This document shows positions 38,717-48,745 of a stretch of DNA of 64,000 nucleotides, piece by piece. How positions within the stretch are numbered: position 1 is the stretch's first letter; each line of letters opens with the position of its first letter. The notes under the pieces are model-generated. The model searched no databases. It was not told the origin of the DNA and worked only from the letters and a program-made list of their open reading frames with translations. The stretch comes from Nannochloropsis salina CCMP1776 (Eukaryota; Sar; Eustigmatophyceae; Eustigmatales; Monodopsidaceae). The stretch is taken from NCBI GenBank assembly GCA_004565275.1, contig SDOX01000011.1:209881-273880 (forward strand). The letters are read 5' to 3'. Position numbers and translations under genes: made by a program.

Positions 38717-41700
38717 TCAAGCGATTTCTGACGACTTAGCCACGACATCGGCCAGAAATCGTTCCACAGCAAATGAATCGTATTGCTCTTCCCCCCACGC
38801 TTCTTCAGAAAGCACACCAGCGCTTAATGACGACAAACTCTTTGCCATTTGCCCCCCACTTCCATCTTCACTGGTAGTCCCCACTCCCCCAAAAACAATA
38901 CTTTCATGGGACTTGTCGCCCGTAATCGATCCCGCCACAAGGTCAAGAACCGCTGACATGCCTGCACCAACCGTGAGCGATGACGCATTTTGTTCTGTTA
39001 CCACTGCATCAGCCAGGTGTTGTTTGCGACGCTGTAATGCCATGACTTGCTCCTCCACCGTACCCCGGGTCACAAGCCGGTAAACATTAACAGGGCGGCT
39101 TTGCCCTATCCGGTGCGCGCGGTCCATCGCCTGCAAATCTACTGCAGGATTCCAGTCGTGCTCTACAAATATTACCACGTCTGCACCCGTCAAATTCAGG
39201 CCTAGCCCCCCGACGCGCGTGGTTAAGAGCATGAGGGGAATGGATTTATCTCGATTGAAACGCTCTACCAACGACTCCCGTCTCCAACTTGGAACGCTGC
39301 CATCCAAGCGGAGGTAGCGTGTCCCAGTCGTGACATTCAAAGAAGCAGCTGACCTCGCCTCACAACCGATGGTACTGCCACTCTCCCCTCCGGTGCCTGT
39401 TTCAGGTCTGCTGCTCGCATCCTCTAATTCCGCGTAGGCCGGATTCCACTGAGCCCGCTCCAATATAGATGTCTCGATGGCATCAAGTGTGACGCGATGC
39501 TGCGCAAAAATGAGGCAGCGGTGGAGATCTTCTAGATCTTCGCACAAATCAGACGGGAGGCCAGATGTAGATTCGATGGCCTTCGGGGATTGTGCCCGTA
39601 AATTTGTGTGCATACGCTGAATGTCTTCGATTTCAGATTCCCCTTCCTGCGAAATATGTTCATCCTCTCCCTCCGGTGCCATGCCACCACTTCCTTGACT
39701 TACGCCATCTTCGAAATTTTCGAGCATGCCCTCTGTCGCACAAAAGCCTCTGACGTTTCCGTCAATAGCCTGCTCCTCGTTGCCTCCATCCCTGGATCCT
39801 CCGTCTCCCTCCTCCAAATCTTTGACGACGTTGCATGCGAAGAGTAAGTTCTGCAAAGCTAACATTTTACCTGAACACTCTATCTCCAGCAGCAACTGTC
39901 CCCGGACCCTGCTTCCTGACTCCAACACTAAAGCAGGATGCACGCAAAGCAATCTCAGATACTGTAGCAATCTCAAAGCTTGCGCTCCCAGCTGCTCTTT
40001 GAGGGATTCTCGGTCCACTCCTTCCCTTCCCTTCACCGCTCCATCATCTCTATCTACAAGTGCTTGCAGCCCTGTCAGGACCTCTGTTGCTCGTTTTGTG
40101 TGGCAATGCCCATCGTACATCTCCCGTTGCAACTGAGTCAGCTCGCAGGCTAGGTCCGTAACAGTCTTGGGAGGCAGATCTTTCAACACCTTTCCTTTCT
40201 CCCGACGCAGAAGGAAAGGCAACAGATGGGTGTGCAAGTCATCCAATTTTCCCAAGGCCTCGGCCGTCGCATCGGCTGATGCGCTCCGCATTGTAGCCTT
40301 GCCAATGGGTCGGCCATAGCTCCGCTCGAATACCTGCTTGGTCCCCAGCAAACCGGGCATCAGGACATCGAATACCCCCCACACGTCTTGCACTTGGTTC
40401 TGCACGGGTGTCCCGGTCAAGCCCAACCGGTGCTGCCCGCGTAGATTTCGCACTGCTTTTCCCAGTAAGGTCCTTTCACCACCTCTTAAAACGTGGACTT
40501 CATCGAAAATGATGTAATTCCAGGCTTGCCTCATTAAGAGCCCCCTGCCTTCTCTTGCCCCTCCTTCGCCCGCCTCTTCAGCCTGTTGCATACTTCCTTT
40601 CCAGGCGTTATCTCGTCTTAGCATCTCGTAGGATGCAACAACCAGGTGGCGACTGTCAAGTCCTTCCAGTGCACGTTCTTTTTCTAACGAAGACAAACCT
40701 GCTGTATATTGCACCGTCACGACGGCCTCGGGTAAGAGGAAACGCCGAGCTTCGAAATACCAATGCCCTGATAAAGTCGCTGGGCAAAGCACTAGAGATG
40801 GCAAGGAATGAGCTAGAATTTGCGGTCTGCAATGCTCGACCTGATCTTCCCATTCTTTTCCTCCATCCTCTGCTTCGCAACGCGCCACGGCCATTGCTAC
40901 GAGGGTCTGCAAGGTTTTCCCGAGTCCCATGTCATCACACAAGGCCCCGTGCAGCCCTGCCCGTCGAAGGAGTGTCAGCCACATGATTCCGTCCCACTGA
41001 TAAGGACGAAGAACAAGTCCCTTCCGGAATAAGGAGGGCAGACGGTCCGGCAGCGTAAGTAATTTCTCCCCCTGACAGCCCTCTGATGCGTGTGCAGGCT
41101 TGAGCTGACCACCTAGTAGGAGGTGTAGGAGTGCGCTCTGACGCAACTCGAACGTGCTAGTAGTCTTAAAGCCCTCCTTTTTGCAACTGTGATCTCTTTT
41201 GCTTTCCACAAACCAGTCTTTGGGTTCCATCAGGGGCACTACCCCAACGAGCAGATTGAAGCTCTGTAGACCGTAAAGGCGGACCTCCGCATTGTCATCT
41301 ACAATCGTCGCCATCGCCACTGGAAGCAGAAATGGTAGAGCAGCTTTCACGTGCTTGGGTCCAGGCGACTCTGTCAAAGCTTTCGTGACTTCAAAAAGGC
41401 AGAATGCAGCCCGCGGCCGCTTATCTTCTTCCCGGGGGCTGCGACGTCGGCGCAGAGAGTGGTCCAGGATTAGAGCCATTTCATGGGCTTTCACAGCTAC
41501 TTCCGTGAGAGGAACTTGCTTGAAAATGTTACTGGCTGCTCGTGCAGCCAGCATATTCACGAGCTTGGTGTTATGTACATCATCGACTTCGTCCATGGTG
41601 GCGCGACGAACCAAAGCTGGGAGGCAAAAGGCTAATTGAGCCATGAAGGCCTCTGGAGCCGCGGGCGTTACCACCATCACTACGCGGATGGCATCCTCCG

Positions 41701-44700
41701 GCGATATCCTCAACTGGTCACACTTCTCGAGCTTGTCCTCATCATCCTTCAAGTTCCCCAACTCATCCTCGTAAGCGTCTACTTTTTCCCAATGGCGAAG
41801 GCAACCTTCGCCGACGAGCCAGCGAGGACGAGGCTTGATGCTAGCCTGGAAGCGACCCCAGAACGACGGACCTCCAAAATACACGAATGGATTGTCCACT
41901 TTACTAGCAAGCTGCTTCAGCGCCTCCCGTGCCCCGACCCTCGCGGGCAGGTCCCGGCCGTGCTCCTTCAAGCAGGCCAGGAGACACAGATTCTTCACGG
42001 CCTTTTCAAACCCTTCGCGCCCTCGACCGCAGTTCAAAGTCCCCAACCCGAGGCGTACTAAGGCCCCCCCTGCCAGTGTCTGGCGCATTTTGTCTTTCTC
42101 CTCTTTGATGACTTCCATCAAAGCCCAGAGAAGGACACCCGGTTTTTCAATGTCTTGCATCTCCGTCAAATCTGCTCGCACCCCTCCCTGTACCAAGGCG
42201 ACGGCTGCCGCCATCATCCATCGTCGACTTTCGCATGGATCGGGCTCAGGTGCAGATGCTTTGAGGCGAAGGAGATTTGTATTGAATGCGTTCCAGAGCA
42301 CAATCCTGCCTTCACCCTTTGCCTTTCCCGTTTGCATCTCTTCATGCCATTGTCCCAGCAACAGAGCTGCCCGTTCAAATGCAGTGCCCGGCTTTCGCAC
42401 AGCTTCAACGACCAACGTCAATGCCTTGTCTCTTGTGCCGCTCGGACTCTTTCCACCCAGGAGCACGATCGCTTTGCTCGTCCGCGCGATTGCTCGACAA
42501 TTTTCGCCTGAACCTGATGACTCTGGCACGCTCAAATCTCCGTCGAGATAACGATTCACGCTTGAAATGAGCACATCTCCGGCGGCTGATGGGCCTAGCA
42601 TAGCTGTGATCGACCTCCAAATTCCCGCAATTTTGTCGAAGTTCACATCTTGATTGCCCTTCACGTTCTCTCTCACCCCCTCCGACAAGGTAACTAGCAC
42701 CCACCACGTCATATCAGGCAACGCCTTTGTCACGTCGCGCACGGTCTCGGATGACCAGCTTTCTTTCGATGGCTCACCCTGTGCTCGGTCAATGACATTT
42801 GACCAGTACTGCAACAAAGTCCCTAGGAGGTCGACGGCAGTGGCGCGGACAGTCGGCTGAGAGTTTCTTGTACCAACAAGCAAAAGGGCAAAGAAGGGGT
42901 GGGAGGGCCTGATTTGAAGGGGGCTTGCTCGGACACGATTTTGGTTCCCCGCCCGCCTTCCGGGGAGGGACGTGGTTGGGAGTGCGATGTGACATGGACA
43001 GCGACACCAGCCACAGAGCAGGGGTGGGTTCGCGCTCGTGCGGGGAACGTCCCAGGTGGCGGGGGCCACGTCAGTGTCCTTGAACAGCTGCAATGCGCTA
43101 CTGGCAAGACGGAAAAAAATGACAAGGTAGGAGGAGGTCGCATTCTCGGTCATGCGGGCAAGGCATTCGTCGGGCATTGCCAGCGGGCCTTCCGCCCTGC
43201 ACCCAGCGCACAGGTCGAGGGACCCGGCCTCTCCCACAAGGGCTTGGACTACCGGGCGGAGCACGAGCTCCAGGTTCTCCGAGGGAAGTTGTGGTGCCAT
43301 GAGTCCTCCTTGCCTTTTTAGGCACTGCACGAGACTGACACCGGCAGTAGCGGCAGCGACGCGCACGTCATCAACCTCATCATCCAGGCCCTCGCACGCC
43401 CAATGGAGCATATCACAGGCGTGGATTCGGACCATGTCAGAGGCCACGGCCACCAGATATTTGAGACCTACAAAGCCCCCGTGCCGGGTCTCCCAGCTCA
43501 CCGCGGACGAGGCCACTGAAACGCGAGCCCTGCAGGGGGTTGTGATGTCGTTGGAGACCGTGCGCTGGTCTGTTTCACTCGAGCTCCGCCTCCTTTTTGC
43601 CCTTGGTTGAGTGACTGGCGCCCTCTCGGCCCCCTCGCGAATCCTTGGCTGGCCTCCTCTCTTCGCTTCCCGAGTGCTCTGATCTCCAGACCGACCGTCC
43701 GCCTCTCCATCCCCCGTCAGGATCTTCAGTCTATCCAGCACTGCCTCGAAATGCGCTCTATGGCGATCCTCTTCACAACGCCTGCGCGCCCCGTCCAGCT
43801 TCGGCGAAGCCCCGCTTCCCTCGTCCAAGTCGTCCAACAGAACCAAAGCCAGCAGCTGGCCCGCCACCTCGCGCACGGGCGCCACCATCGATCCCACGCT
43901 GTAGTCCCCAAAGCGATCTAACGCCAACAGGCAGAGGCAACGACAGGCCACATCCTCCCCCCACGCGTCTAACCAGCCCGCGATCGCCTTAGTCCAGGCG
44001 TCCCGCCGCCGTCTCCGCCAGACTTTGAACAGGGCCGTCAAGCCCAAGATCGCTCCATGCCGGGTCTCCCAATTGCGGTCGAAGAGCCGGACGCTCAAGT
44101 GCTCGGCCAGCCAGGGCAGTGCATGCACCTCACTAGGCGCTTGGGCCTCAGCGGGTTGTTCAAGGGCCCCACGCTGGCGCTCCACGGTTTGCTTGGTCCC
44201 CGCCGTCTCATGACCGGTGCCGAGGCTCCCGCCACCGCCGCCTGAAGTCATCTCTGCCCTATGCATTGACCTAGTCGTTTTGAAGGCCACGTCCACCTCT
44301 TTTCCCGGGGCTCCTGGTGTTAGGCCCTTGCCATGCGGGTCGCCGGCTCCTTGCTCCTGCGAACCAGGCGTGCCCACCAAATCCTCTTCCTCCACACCAT
44401 AGCGCGACAAAGCGTCCTCGGACGACCTTGCTTCATTGGCCCTCGCCAAAGCCCGACGAGTTCTCTCGTCGCCGTTTCCGTCAAACAGGCCCAGGCGTTT
44501 TAAAATCTCTGCCTTTTGGCGCTCGAGCTCCTCCCGCGACATCCCCGACCGCGCCTTTTCCAACAGGTATTCTTGTCCCGTTGAGGCCACCAACAGCTCA
44601 CCCTCTGCCAAGACTCGGGCAATATCCAGGGTCTCGAAGCGAAGTAAGGCGAGACCGACAGGAAAAACAGGGCGGCCTCCTCCACAATCGATGGCAGTGT

Positions 44701-44950
44701 CACCCAGAGGATCAGTCCCCGTCGGCAACCTCAACCCGAAAAGGCAATGTAACAAGCCCGCCACGTCAATGACGGAGCTGACCTTTTCCAACGCTAATGC
44801 AGCTGCTACACGTGTCTCCCATCGTTTGCGGAAAAGGAAGCTGGCAATGCGCCACAAGAGATCGACTTGGGGGGTAGAGGAGATTGATGGTGCAAGTGGT
44901 TTGCATGATGAAAGCTCACTGGCCATGTCCGCCAGTCGATCTGCGGCCAT
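38717..44950 (-). CDS. BTAF1: BTAF1/Mot1, TBP-removing Swi2/Snf2 ATPase
   Basis: Nuclear ATPase that strips TATA-binding protein from DNA. 2,077 residues, close to yeast Mot1 and human BTAF1. The N-terminal HEAT repeats start with FLFRKRWETRVAAALALEKV and recur (NWETRHGAILGLTALFK; SWETRHGGFVGLKYLV). The Snf2 core begins about residue 1320: LRPYQWDGIMWL; CDDMGLGKTLQTLVAM (Walker A, about 1340); IIFDEVHVLRGGERTL (motif II, about 1480); LGLTGTPVQNQVQDVW; and in the second lobe YLRLDGSVPSWRRESLV and DRAHRIGQSRPVNVYRLVT (about 1940). Motif II reads DEVH where Mot1 normally has DEGH. A 213-nt in-frame segment (43069-42857, GTGGCC to CTCTCAG) between FKDTD and PTVRATAVDLLG has non-HEAT composition and may be a retained-frame intron; without it the HEAT repeat reads continuously. 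Confidence 0.95.
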   Translation of the reverse strand: MAADRLADMASELSSCKPLAPSISSTPQVDLLWRIASFLFRKRWETRVAAALALEKVSSVIDVAGLLHCLFGLRLPTGTDPLGDTAIDCGGGRPVFPVGLALLRFETLDIARVLAEGELLVASTGQEYLLEKARSGMSREELERQKAEILKRLGLFDGNGDERTRRALARANEARSSEDALSRYGVEEEDLVGTPGSQEQGAGDPHGKGLTPGAPGKEVDVAFKTTRSMHRAEMTSGGGGGSLGTGHETAGTKQTVERQRGALEQPAEAQAPSEVHALPWLAEHLSVRLFDRNWETRHGAILGLTALFKVWRRRRRDAWTKAIAGWLDAWGEDVACRCLCLLALDRFGDYSVGSMVAPVREVAGQLLALVLLDDLDEGSGASPKLDGARRRCEEDRHRAHFEAVLDRLKILTGDGEADGRSGDQSTREAKRGGQPRIREGAERAPVTQPRAKRRRSSSETDQRTVSNDITTPCRARVSVASSAVSWETRHGGFVGLKYLVAVASDMVRIHACDMLHWACEGLDDEVDDVRVAAATAGVSLVQCLKRQGGLMAPQLPSENLELVLRPVVQALVGEAGSLDLCAGCRAEGPLAMPDECLARMTENATSSYLVIFFRLASSALQLFKDTDVAPATWDVPRTSANPPLLCGWCRCPCHIALPTTSLPGRRAGNQNRVRASPLQIRPSHPFFALLLVGTRNSQPTVRATAVDLLGTLLQYWSNVIDRAQGEPSKESWSSETVRDVTKALPDMTWWVLVTLSEGVRENVKGNQDVNFDKIAGIWRSITAMLGPSAAGDVLISSVNRYLDGDLSVPESSGSGENCRAIARTSKAIVLLGGKSPSGTRDKALTLVVEAVRKPGTAFERAALLLGQWHEEMQTGKAKGEGRIVLWNAFNTNLLRLKASAPEPDPCESRRWMMAAAVALVQGGVRADLTEMQDIEKPGVLLWALMEVIKEEKDKMRQTLAGGALVRLGLGTLNCGRGREGFEKAVKNLCLLACLKEHGRDLPARVGAREALKQLASKVDNPFVYFGGPSFWGRFQASIKPRPRWLVGEGCLRHWEKVDAYEDELGNLKDDEDKLEKCDQLRISPEDAIRVVMVVTPAAPEAFMAQLAFCLPALVRRATMDEVDDVHNTKLVNMLAARAASNIFKQVPLTEVAVKAHEMALILDHSLRRRRSPREEDKRPRAAFCLFEVTKALTESPGPKHVKAALPFLLPVAMATIVDDNAEVRLYGLQSFNLLVGVVPLMEPKDWFVESKRDHSCKKEGFKTTSTFELRQSALLHLLLGGQLKPAHASEGCQGEKLLTLPDRLPSLFRKGLVLRPYQWDGIMWLTLLRRAGLHGALCDDMGLGKTLQTLVAMAVARCEAEDGGKEWEDQVEHCRPQILAHSLPSLVLCPATLSGHWYFEARRFLLPEAVVTVQYTAGLSSLEKERALEGLDSRHLVVASYEMLRRDNAWKGSMQQAEEAGEGGAREGRGLLMRQAWNYIIFDEVHVLRGGERTLLGKAVRNLRGQHRLGLTGTPVQNQVQDVWGVFDVLMPGLLGTKQVFERSYGRPIGKATMRSASADATAEALGKLDDLHTHLLPFLLRREKGKVLKDLPPKTVTDLACELTQLQREMYDGHCHTKRATEVLTGLQALVDRDDGAVKGREGVDRESLKEQLGAQALRLLQYLRLLCVHPALVLESGSRVRGQLLLEIECSGKMLALQNLLFACNVVKDLEEGDGGSRDGGNEEQAIDGNVRGFCATEGMLENFEDGVSQGSGGMAPEGEDEHISQEGESEIEDIQRMHTNLRAQSPKAIESTSGLPSDLCEDLEDLHRCLIFAQHRVTLDAIETSILERAQWNPAYAELEDASSRPETGTGGESGSTIGCEARSAASLNVTTGTRYLRLDGSVPSWRRESLVERFNRDKSIPLMLLTTRVGGLGLNLTGADVVIFVEHDWNPAVDLQAMDRAHRIGQSRPVNVYRLVTRGTVEEQVMALQRRKQHLADAVVTEQNASSLTVGAGMSAVLDLVAGSITGDKSHESIVFGGVGTTSEDGSGGQMAKSLSSLSAGVLSEEAWGEEQYDSFAVERFLADVVAKSSEIA

Positions 44951-45362
44951 TGCTGCGTGCTGTGAGGATGCTGTAGGGCATGAATTTTGTCATAATGCAG
45001 GTGAACATCCCCCCTGCACGGTTGGGGTGTATACATGAAAGGCAACCCCATGGCCATCTCAAAACCTACCGGTCAAAAGTTGCAAGAGGCGGTCCGACGT
45101 GACCCAGCCGCCGCTACCCATTCTACCACTGCTTGGACTCATATATCTGTAGCAATAAATGGAGTCATAAATCAAATTGCGCCGATTGGAGGAAAATACA
45201 GCCCAAGCAAGACTCGCGCTCCGTGTTCGTTGCGCGTACCTTTGAAAGGCTTCGTGGCAATGTATCCCACAGAAGTGAGGAGATGTATTCAAATTATATT
45301 TTGTCTCAGCAAGCAAAGCACCATCTTCACAATCGAAACAGGAACGCCACCAGCCTGTGAGC
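44951..45362. promoter_or_regulatory. Divergent intergenic region Mot1 / OB-methyltransferase gene
   Basis: About 410 bp holding both promoters; no motif singled out. The plus-strand frame extends six bases further 5' to a GTG. Confidence 0.3.
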
Positions 45363-46880
45363 ATGGGTGTTTTTCCTCGTTGCAAAATTTACGCGGAGAT
45401 GGAGCCTTTTGTTGTAGTAACCTCCCCACCCCAGGAGGCCTCAATAGCGCCGTCGTTAAGCTCTTCCACCGTGCCAAGAGTCCCACCATGCGACGTGAAA
45501 TTCATTGTAAGGGGTCGTGTATGCTCTCGTCGACCTTTTGCAAAGTGTATGCTTTTTTTTGATTTGGTGGACGTCTCGACTACTAACGGAACGCGCGGTG
45601 ACCAGATCATTCGCCTTGAGTGCCTCCTGCGCTCTGAGGGCCTCGCGAAGCTTCAAAAGGCAGAGGCTAAAAGACTGATGTACGACGTAAGCATGGGTGA
45701 TATTCTAGAGGTTGAGGGGTTTCTGGATACGAGCCGTGAATTTTTGGTCTTGGAGGCGCGTGCACTCCGGGTGATCGAGTCCTGGAAAGCCCTCCACAAA
45801 CATAATCCTCGCTTGGGCTTCGCCTTGGAATGGCCGACTGAGACACCCAATGTTGTCTCGAACGGAGAGCATACACTGTCCGGTTATACTCAGGACGGCT
45901 GTGTTCTCGTCAACAAGGAGGGCAGTGAGGAAGTAACAGAGTCGCTGTTAGAGAAGGTCTGCAAGTATTGGGTCGCTACGCAAGGGCGGTGCTACAGCGC
46001 CAATGGGTGCCCAAACTACCACCCCCCCTTGGGACGACACGCGCAGTACTATGCAGCTTGGCTGGCCAAGCGCCGTCGGGAGCGGGCGCGAGCCTCCCAC
46101 CTAGAGGGGGACGGCCACTCGCCAGAAGACAAGTCCAAAAAAGCTTTTCGCGCCATTTTATTTGCGGACTGGCTGGTGAAGACCTATGGCCGAGAAAGGC
46201 TGGCAGCAGGGAGCGGGGTGGTGGATGTAGCAGGGGGGAAAGGCGATGTCTCCTGTCGACTTTGGGGGAAACACCAAATCCGATGCACCATTGTGGACCC
46301 GCGGGAGACCCAGTATAGGAAAAAGGTGAGAAGGCAGTTACTGCGACAGGGAAGAGGTCTCGAAGGGATCGAGCGCGTCCAGTGCACCATGCCCACGGAA
46401 TTTGGTAGGACGGACGATAAGGAGGGAGAGGGCGGCATGGCGTCTTTGCAGGGGGAGGGCCTGCGCGAGAGACAGGGCCCCACTACCGAAAGTCAGGCTG
46501 AGCGATTGTGGGACATCCTGAGGCGATGCTCGATGGTGGTGGGCATGCACCCGGACCAGGCCACGGACGTGTGCTTCGACGCCGCCTTTGCGTTCAAGAA
46601 ACCGGTGGCCTGCCTTCCGTGTTGCGTCTTTGCCCGGGAATTCCCGCACCGCCGACGGCCCCGCCGGGGAGGAGGGGGGGATGGGGCCTGTCCGGGACAA
46701 GGCGAGGAAGTGGAGACCTACGAGCACCTGGTCGAGTACCTGTTGGCGAAGCCGGTGCCTTGGGCGCAGGGGCAGTCCAAACGAGAGTTTTTGCCATTCC
46801 TGGGTCGGAACCAAGTGGTGTATTGGCTTCCCCCTGGCCTTTCCGACGGGGTGGAGCAGGAGGAAAGGTGGCGAGAATAG
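45363..46880 (+). CDS. OB-fold / CCCH zinc finger / Rossmann methyltransferase-like fusion protein
   Basis: 505 residues from the first ATG. An OB-fold of the tRNA-anticodon-binding type spans about residues 43-140 (VKFIVRGRVCSRRPFAKCML, then FFDLVDVS, LECLLR, GDILEVEGFLDTSREFLVLE). Next comes a CCCH finger, C200-x9-C210-x5-C216-x3-H220 (GRCYSANGCPNYHPP). The C-terminal half has a methyltransferase-like fold: FADWLVKTYGRERL, VVDVAGGKGDVSCRLW as the cofactor loop, CTIVDPRET, then VGMHPDQATDVCFDAAFAF, ACLPCCVFAREFP, YEHLVEYL and FLGRNQVVYWLP. The last blocks are shared with an uncharacterised family in plants, fungi and protists. An RNA substrate, perhaps tRNA, is inferred from the OB and CCCH parts; the catalytic target is unknown. 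No organelle leader is clear. ATG 45399 is an alternative start. Confidence 0.75.
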   Translation: MGVFPRCKIYAEMEPFVVVTSPPQEASIAPSLSSSTVPRVPPCDVKFIVRGRVCSRRPFAKCMLFFDLVDVSTTNGTRGDQIIRLECLLRSEGLAKLQKAEAKRLMYDVSMGDILEVEGFLDTSREFLVLEARALRVIESWKALHKHNPRLGFALEWPTETPNVVSNGEHTLSGYTQDGCVLVNKEGSEEVTESLLEKVCKYWVATQGRCYSANGCPNYHPPLGRHAQYYAAWLAKRRRERARASHLEGDGHSPEDKSKKAFRAILFADWLVKTYGRERLAAGSGVVDVAGGKGDVSCRLWGKHQIRCTIVDPRETQYRKKVRRQLLRQGRGLEGIERVQCTMPTEFGRTDDKEGEGGMASLQGEGLRERQGPTTESQAERLWDILRRCSMVVGMHPDQATDVCFDAAFAFKKPVACLPCCVFAREFPHRRRPRRGGGGDGACPGQGEEVETYEHLVEYLLAKPVPWAQGQSKREFLPFLGRNQVVYWLPPGLSDGVEQEERWRE

Positions 46881-47097
46881 GGAAAAATACCATGTCACAA
46901 AGAAAGTACGTATAAACTTTGGCATCTAAAAGAAATGAAACGGACCGTAACAACTCTATTTGCTCGGAAGGGTCCGCTACCTGCGATAATGATGCTTTCA
47001 GCACGCAAGCCGAGAGCGCCTGTGCTTACAACCACCCGAACAACTCCGCCGAGCCATCGACTTGACCTAAACGCCGTATGCAAGGCCTCTCGTATAT

Positions 47098-48312
47098 TCA
47101 CCAGGGTGTCAGCGAATTCGAAGACTCCGTAGCGTCCCTCCCTCGTTTCCGCCGTCCCCCCCCACTCCCCCCCCCGGCCCTGCCATCGGTAAGCTCCCAA
47201 AACCTCTCGGGCGGAAGATGACAAGCCAATGCTTCACAGAGATGTTCGGGCCCCTCCAAATTGAGCCGGAGCCCACCTTTATTTCTCCCTTTTCCCCATC
47301 GCCCCGAGTCGTGTCCATAGCCCTCCCGCGTCACAAGGGCCGTGGAGGGGGCTTGGGCGGCCAAGAGTCCTGCTATCCCTCCCTCCTCCCCTCCCACGGT
47401 ACCCCGCAGCAGTTGCACGCGTCCGTCCAGTCGCTCCTTATCCTCCTGGGAAAGCGCTTGGGCGAAGAAACGCACCCCTGCCGCTTGCTCCAAGTTCTCG
47501 AGAGGGACCAGGAAGCGTGTCAAGGGCACCTCCGGCGGGATGGGAGCGTTGGGCAAGACGAAGGCCGCTACCAGGTATCGGCCCTCCACTTCCGCCAAGA
47601 CGCATTTGAAAAAGTGCGTTGGCACGGCCACCAGTCCAGGAGGGTCACCCAGGAGCTCGTATGACATGATGAATCGGGCCTTGGAGGTAGGGTTGCTTGT
47701 AAAAGGCGCGTCACCCGCCTGCTTTTGTCGGGGCAGAAACAAGGGTCCCGATACGAGGTACACGCTTTGGCAGCGCTTGGTCAAGTCCCGCGTGAACTTT
47801 TCAACCCTCGCCCAATAGTCTCGGTTGAAACCTCCCCCCACCTGCGGCGAGACATTGGCCAGCGTGAACGTCTCTTCCATTTGTTTGACCGAGCTTCGAT
47901 TATTGGCTGCAGGCGCCATATGCCCCCGATCGTAACCCGAATTGAGGTAGTCGCTGTTTTTGCTGCGAAAACTCGGGTCTATGCTCCCTTCTTCATAAAA
48001 GCTAACCACACGTCGGTCTGCTTCGCCTCTGCAGGTGTCTCTAGTGATCCGCTCCATGACCCATCTTGGGTTCCGGGTGCGGGCATCGTAGCATACGACG
48101 AAGTTTTCACGGAACATGTAGGTGGTTTCGCCGCCCGGTAGACCCACTTGAGACCACTTATCAAGATCTCTTGCCATACCAGGGGCTTGGGCTTGTGCGA
48201 ATCTCTTTCTGTCCTCGCGGTCAGTAGAAAGGAGTATCGCTAAGCTTCCGCCCACCGAGGTCAGAAGAGGCGTTACATGCCGCTTGCCGATGAAGGACCT
48301 GGCAAATCCCAT
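47098..48312 (-). CDS. DNA/RNA non-specific endonuclease, EndoG/NUC1 type, probably mitochondrial
   Basis: Beta-beta-alpha-metal nuclease. Start at 48312: MGFARSFIGKRHVTPLLTSV precedes a short hydrophobic stretch, a mitochondrial leader or anchor; the frame is open upstream but its ATG at 48447 gives an unlikely N-terminus. 404 residues. The core has NPRWVMERIT, SDYLNSGYDRGHMAPAANN with catalytic His131, TFTLANVSPQ and GFNRDYWARVEKFTRDLTK with the Mg-binding Asn region, and VYLVSGPLFLP. This is the EndoG pattern, in which DRGH is used. A C-terminal tail of about 110 residues extends past the nuclease domain, with HLPPERFWELTDG, perhaps similar to the helical tail of EXOG. Usual roles: mitochondrial DNA turnover and programmed cell death. 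Divergent from presenilin. Confidence 0.9.
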   Translation of the reverse strand: MGFARSFIGKRHVTPLLTSVGGSLAILLSTDREDRKRFAQAQAPGMARDLDKWSQVGLPGGETTYMFRENFVVCYDARTRNPRWVMERITRDTCRGEADRRVVSFYEEGSIDPSFRSKNSDYLNSGYDRGHMAPAANNRSSVKQMEETFTLANVSPQVGGGFNRDYWARVEKFTRDLTKRCQSVYLVSGPLFLPRQKQAGDAPFTSNPTSKARFIMSYELLGDPPGLVAVPTHFFKCVLAEVEGRYLVAAFVLPNAPIPPEVPLTRFLVPLENLEQAAGVRFFAQALSQEDKERLDGRVQLLRGTVGGEEGGIAGLLAAQAPSTALVTREGYGHDSGRWGKGRNKGGLRLNLEGPEHLCEALACHLPPERFWELTDGRAGGGSGGGRRKRGRDATESSNSLTPW

Positions 48313-48745
48313 TACCACTTCCACACGCCTGTGTATAAAAGTTAAAAATATCACTACCGATCTGAAAACGATTAATTTGCCGTAGGGGGTAAACGTCTTC
48401 TGATATGGCGGAAGCATAACAAGAAATGAGGATGGCACAAAGAGCACAAGGAAGGCGACCCGGAGAACGCACGCCTGTCGTTTCGTCTGTAGAAATCGGC
48501 GCGTATAGCACCCTCAAGCCCGTTAAATTGCTTGATGAGATCGAAGGTTAGCATGAAGAGTCTGCCACCTGAGGGTATAGATGTTTCATACCCAAGCATT
48601 GACGTTGTTTTTCGCGCGGAGGACACCGTCGGTGCCAGGGGCTCGGCGATCATCATCAGCGCGAGGACTTCGCCGCCTAGCCCATTATTTCCTGCCTTTT
48701 CAATTTTTGATGCCCGGGTTTTTTTCCACCCACTGACAACAGTTC
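48313..48745. promoter_or_regulatory. Divergent intergenic region EndoG / presenilin
   Basis: About 430 bp with both promoters. Short frames only. Confidence 0.3.
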
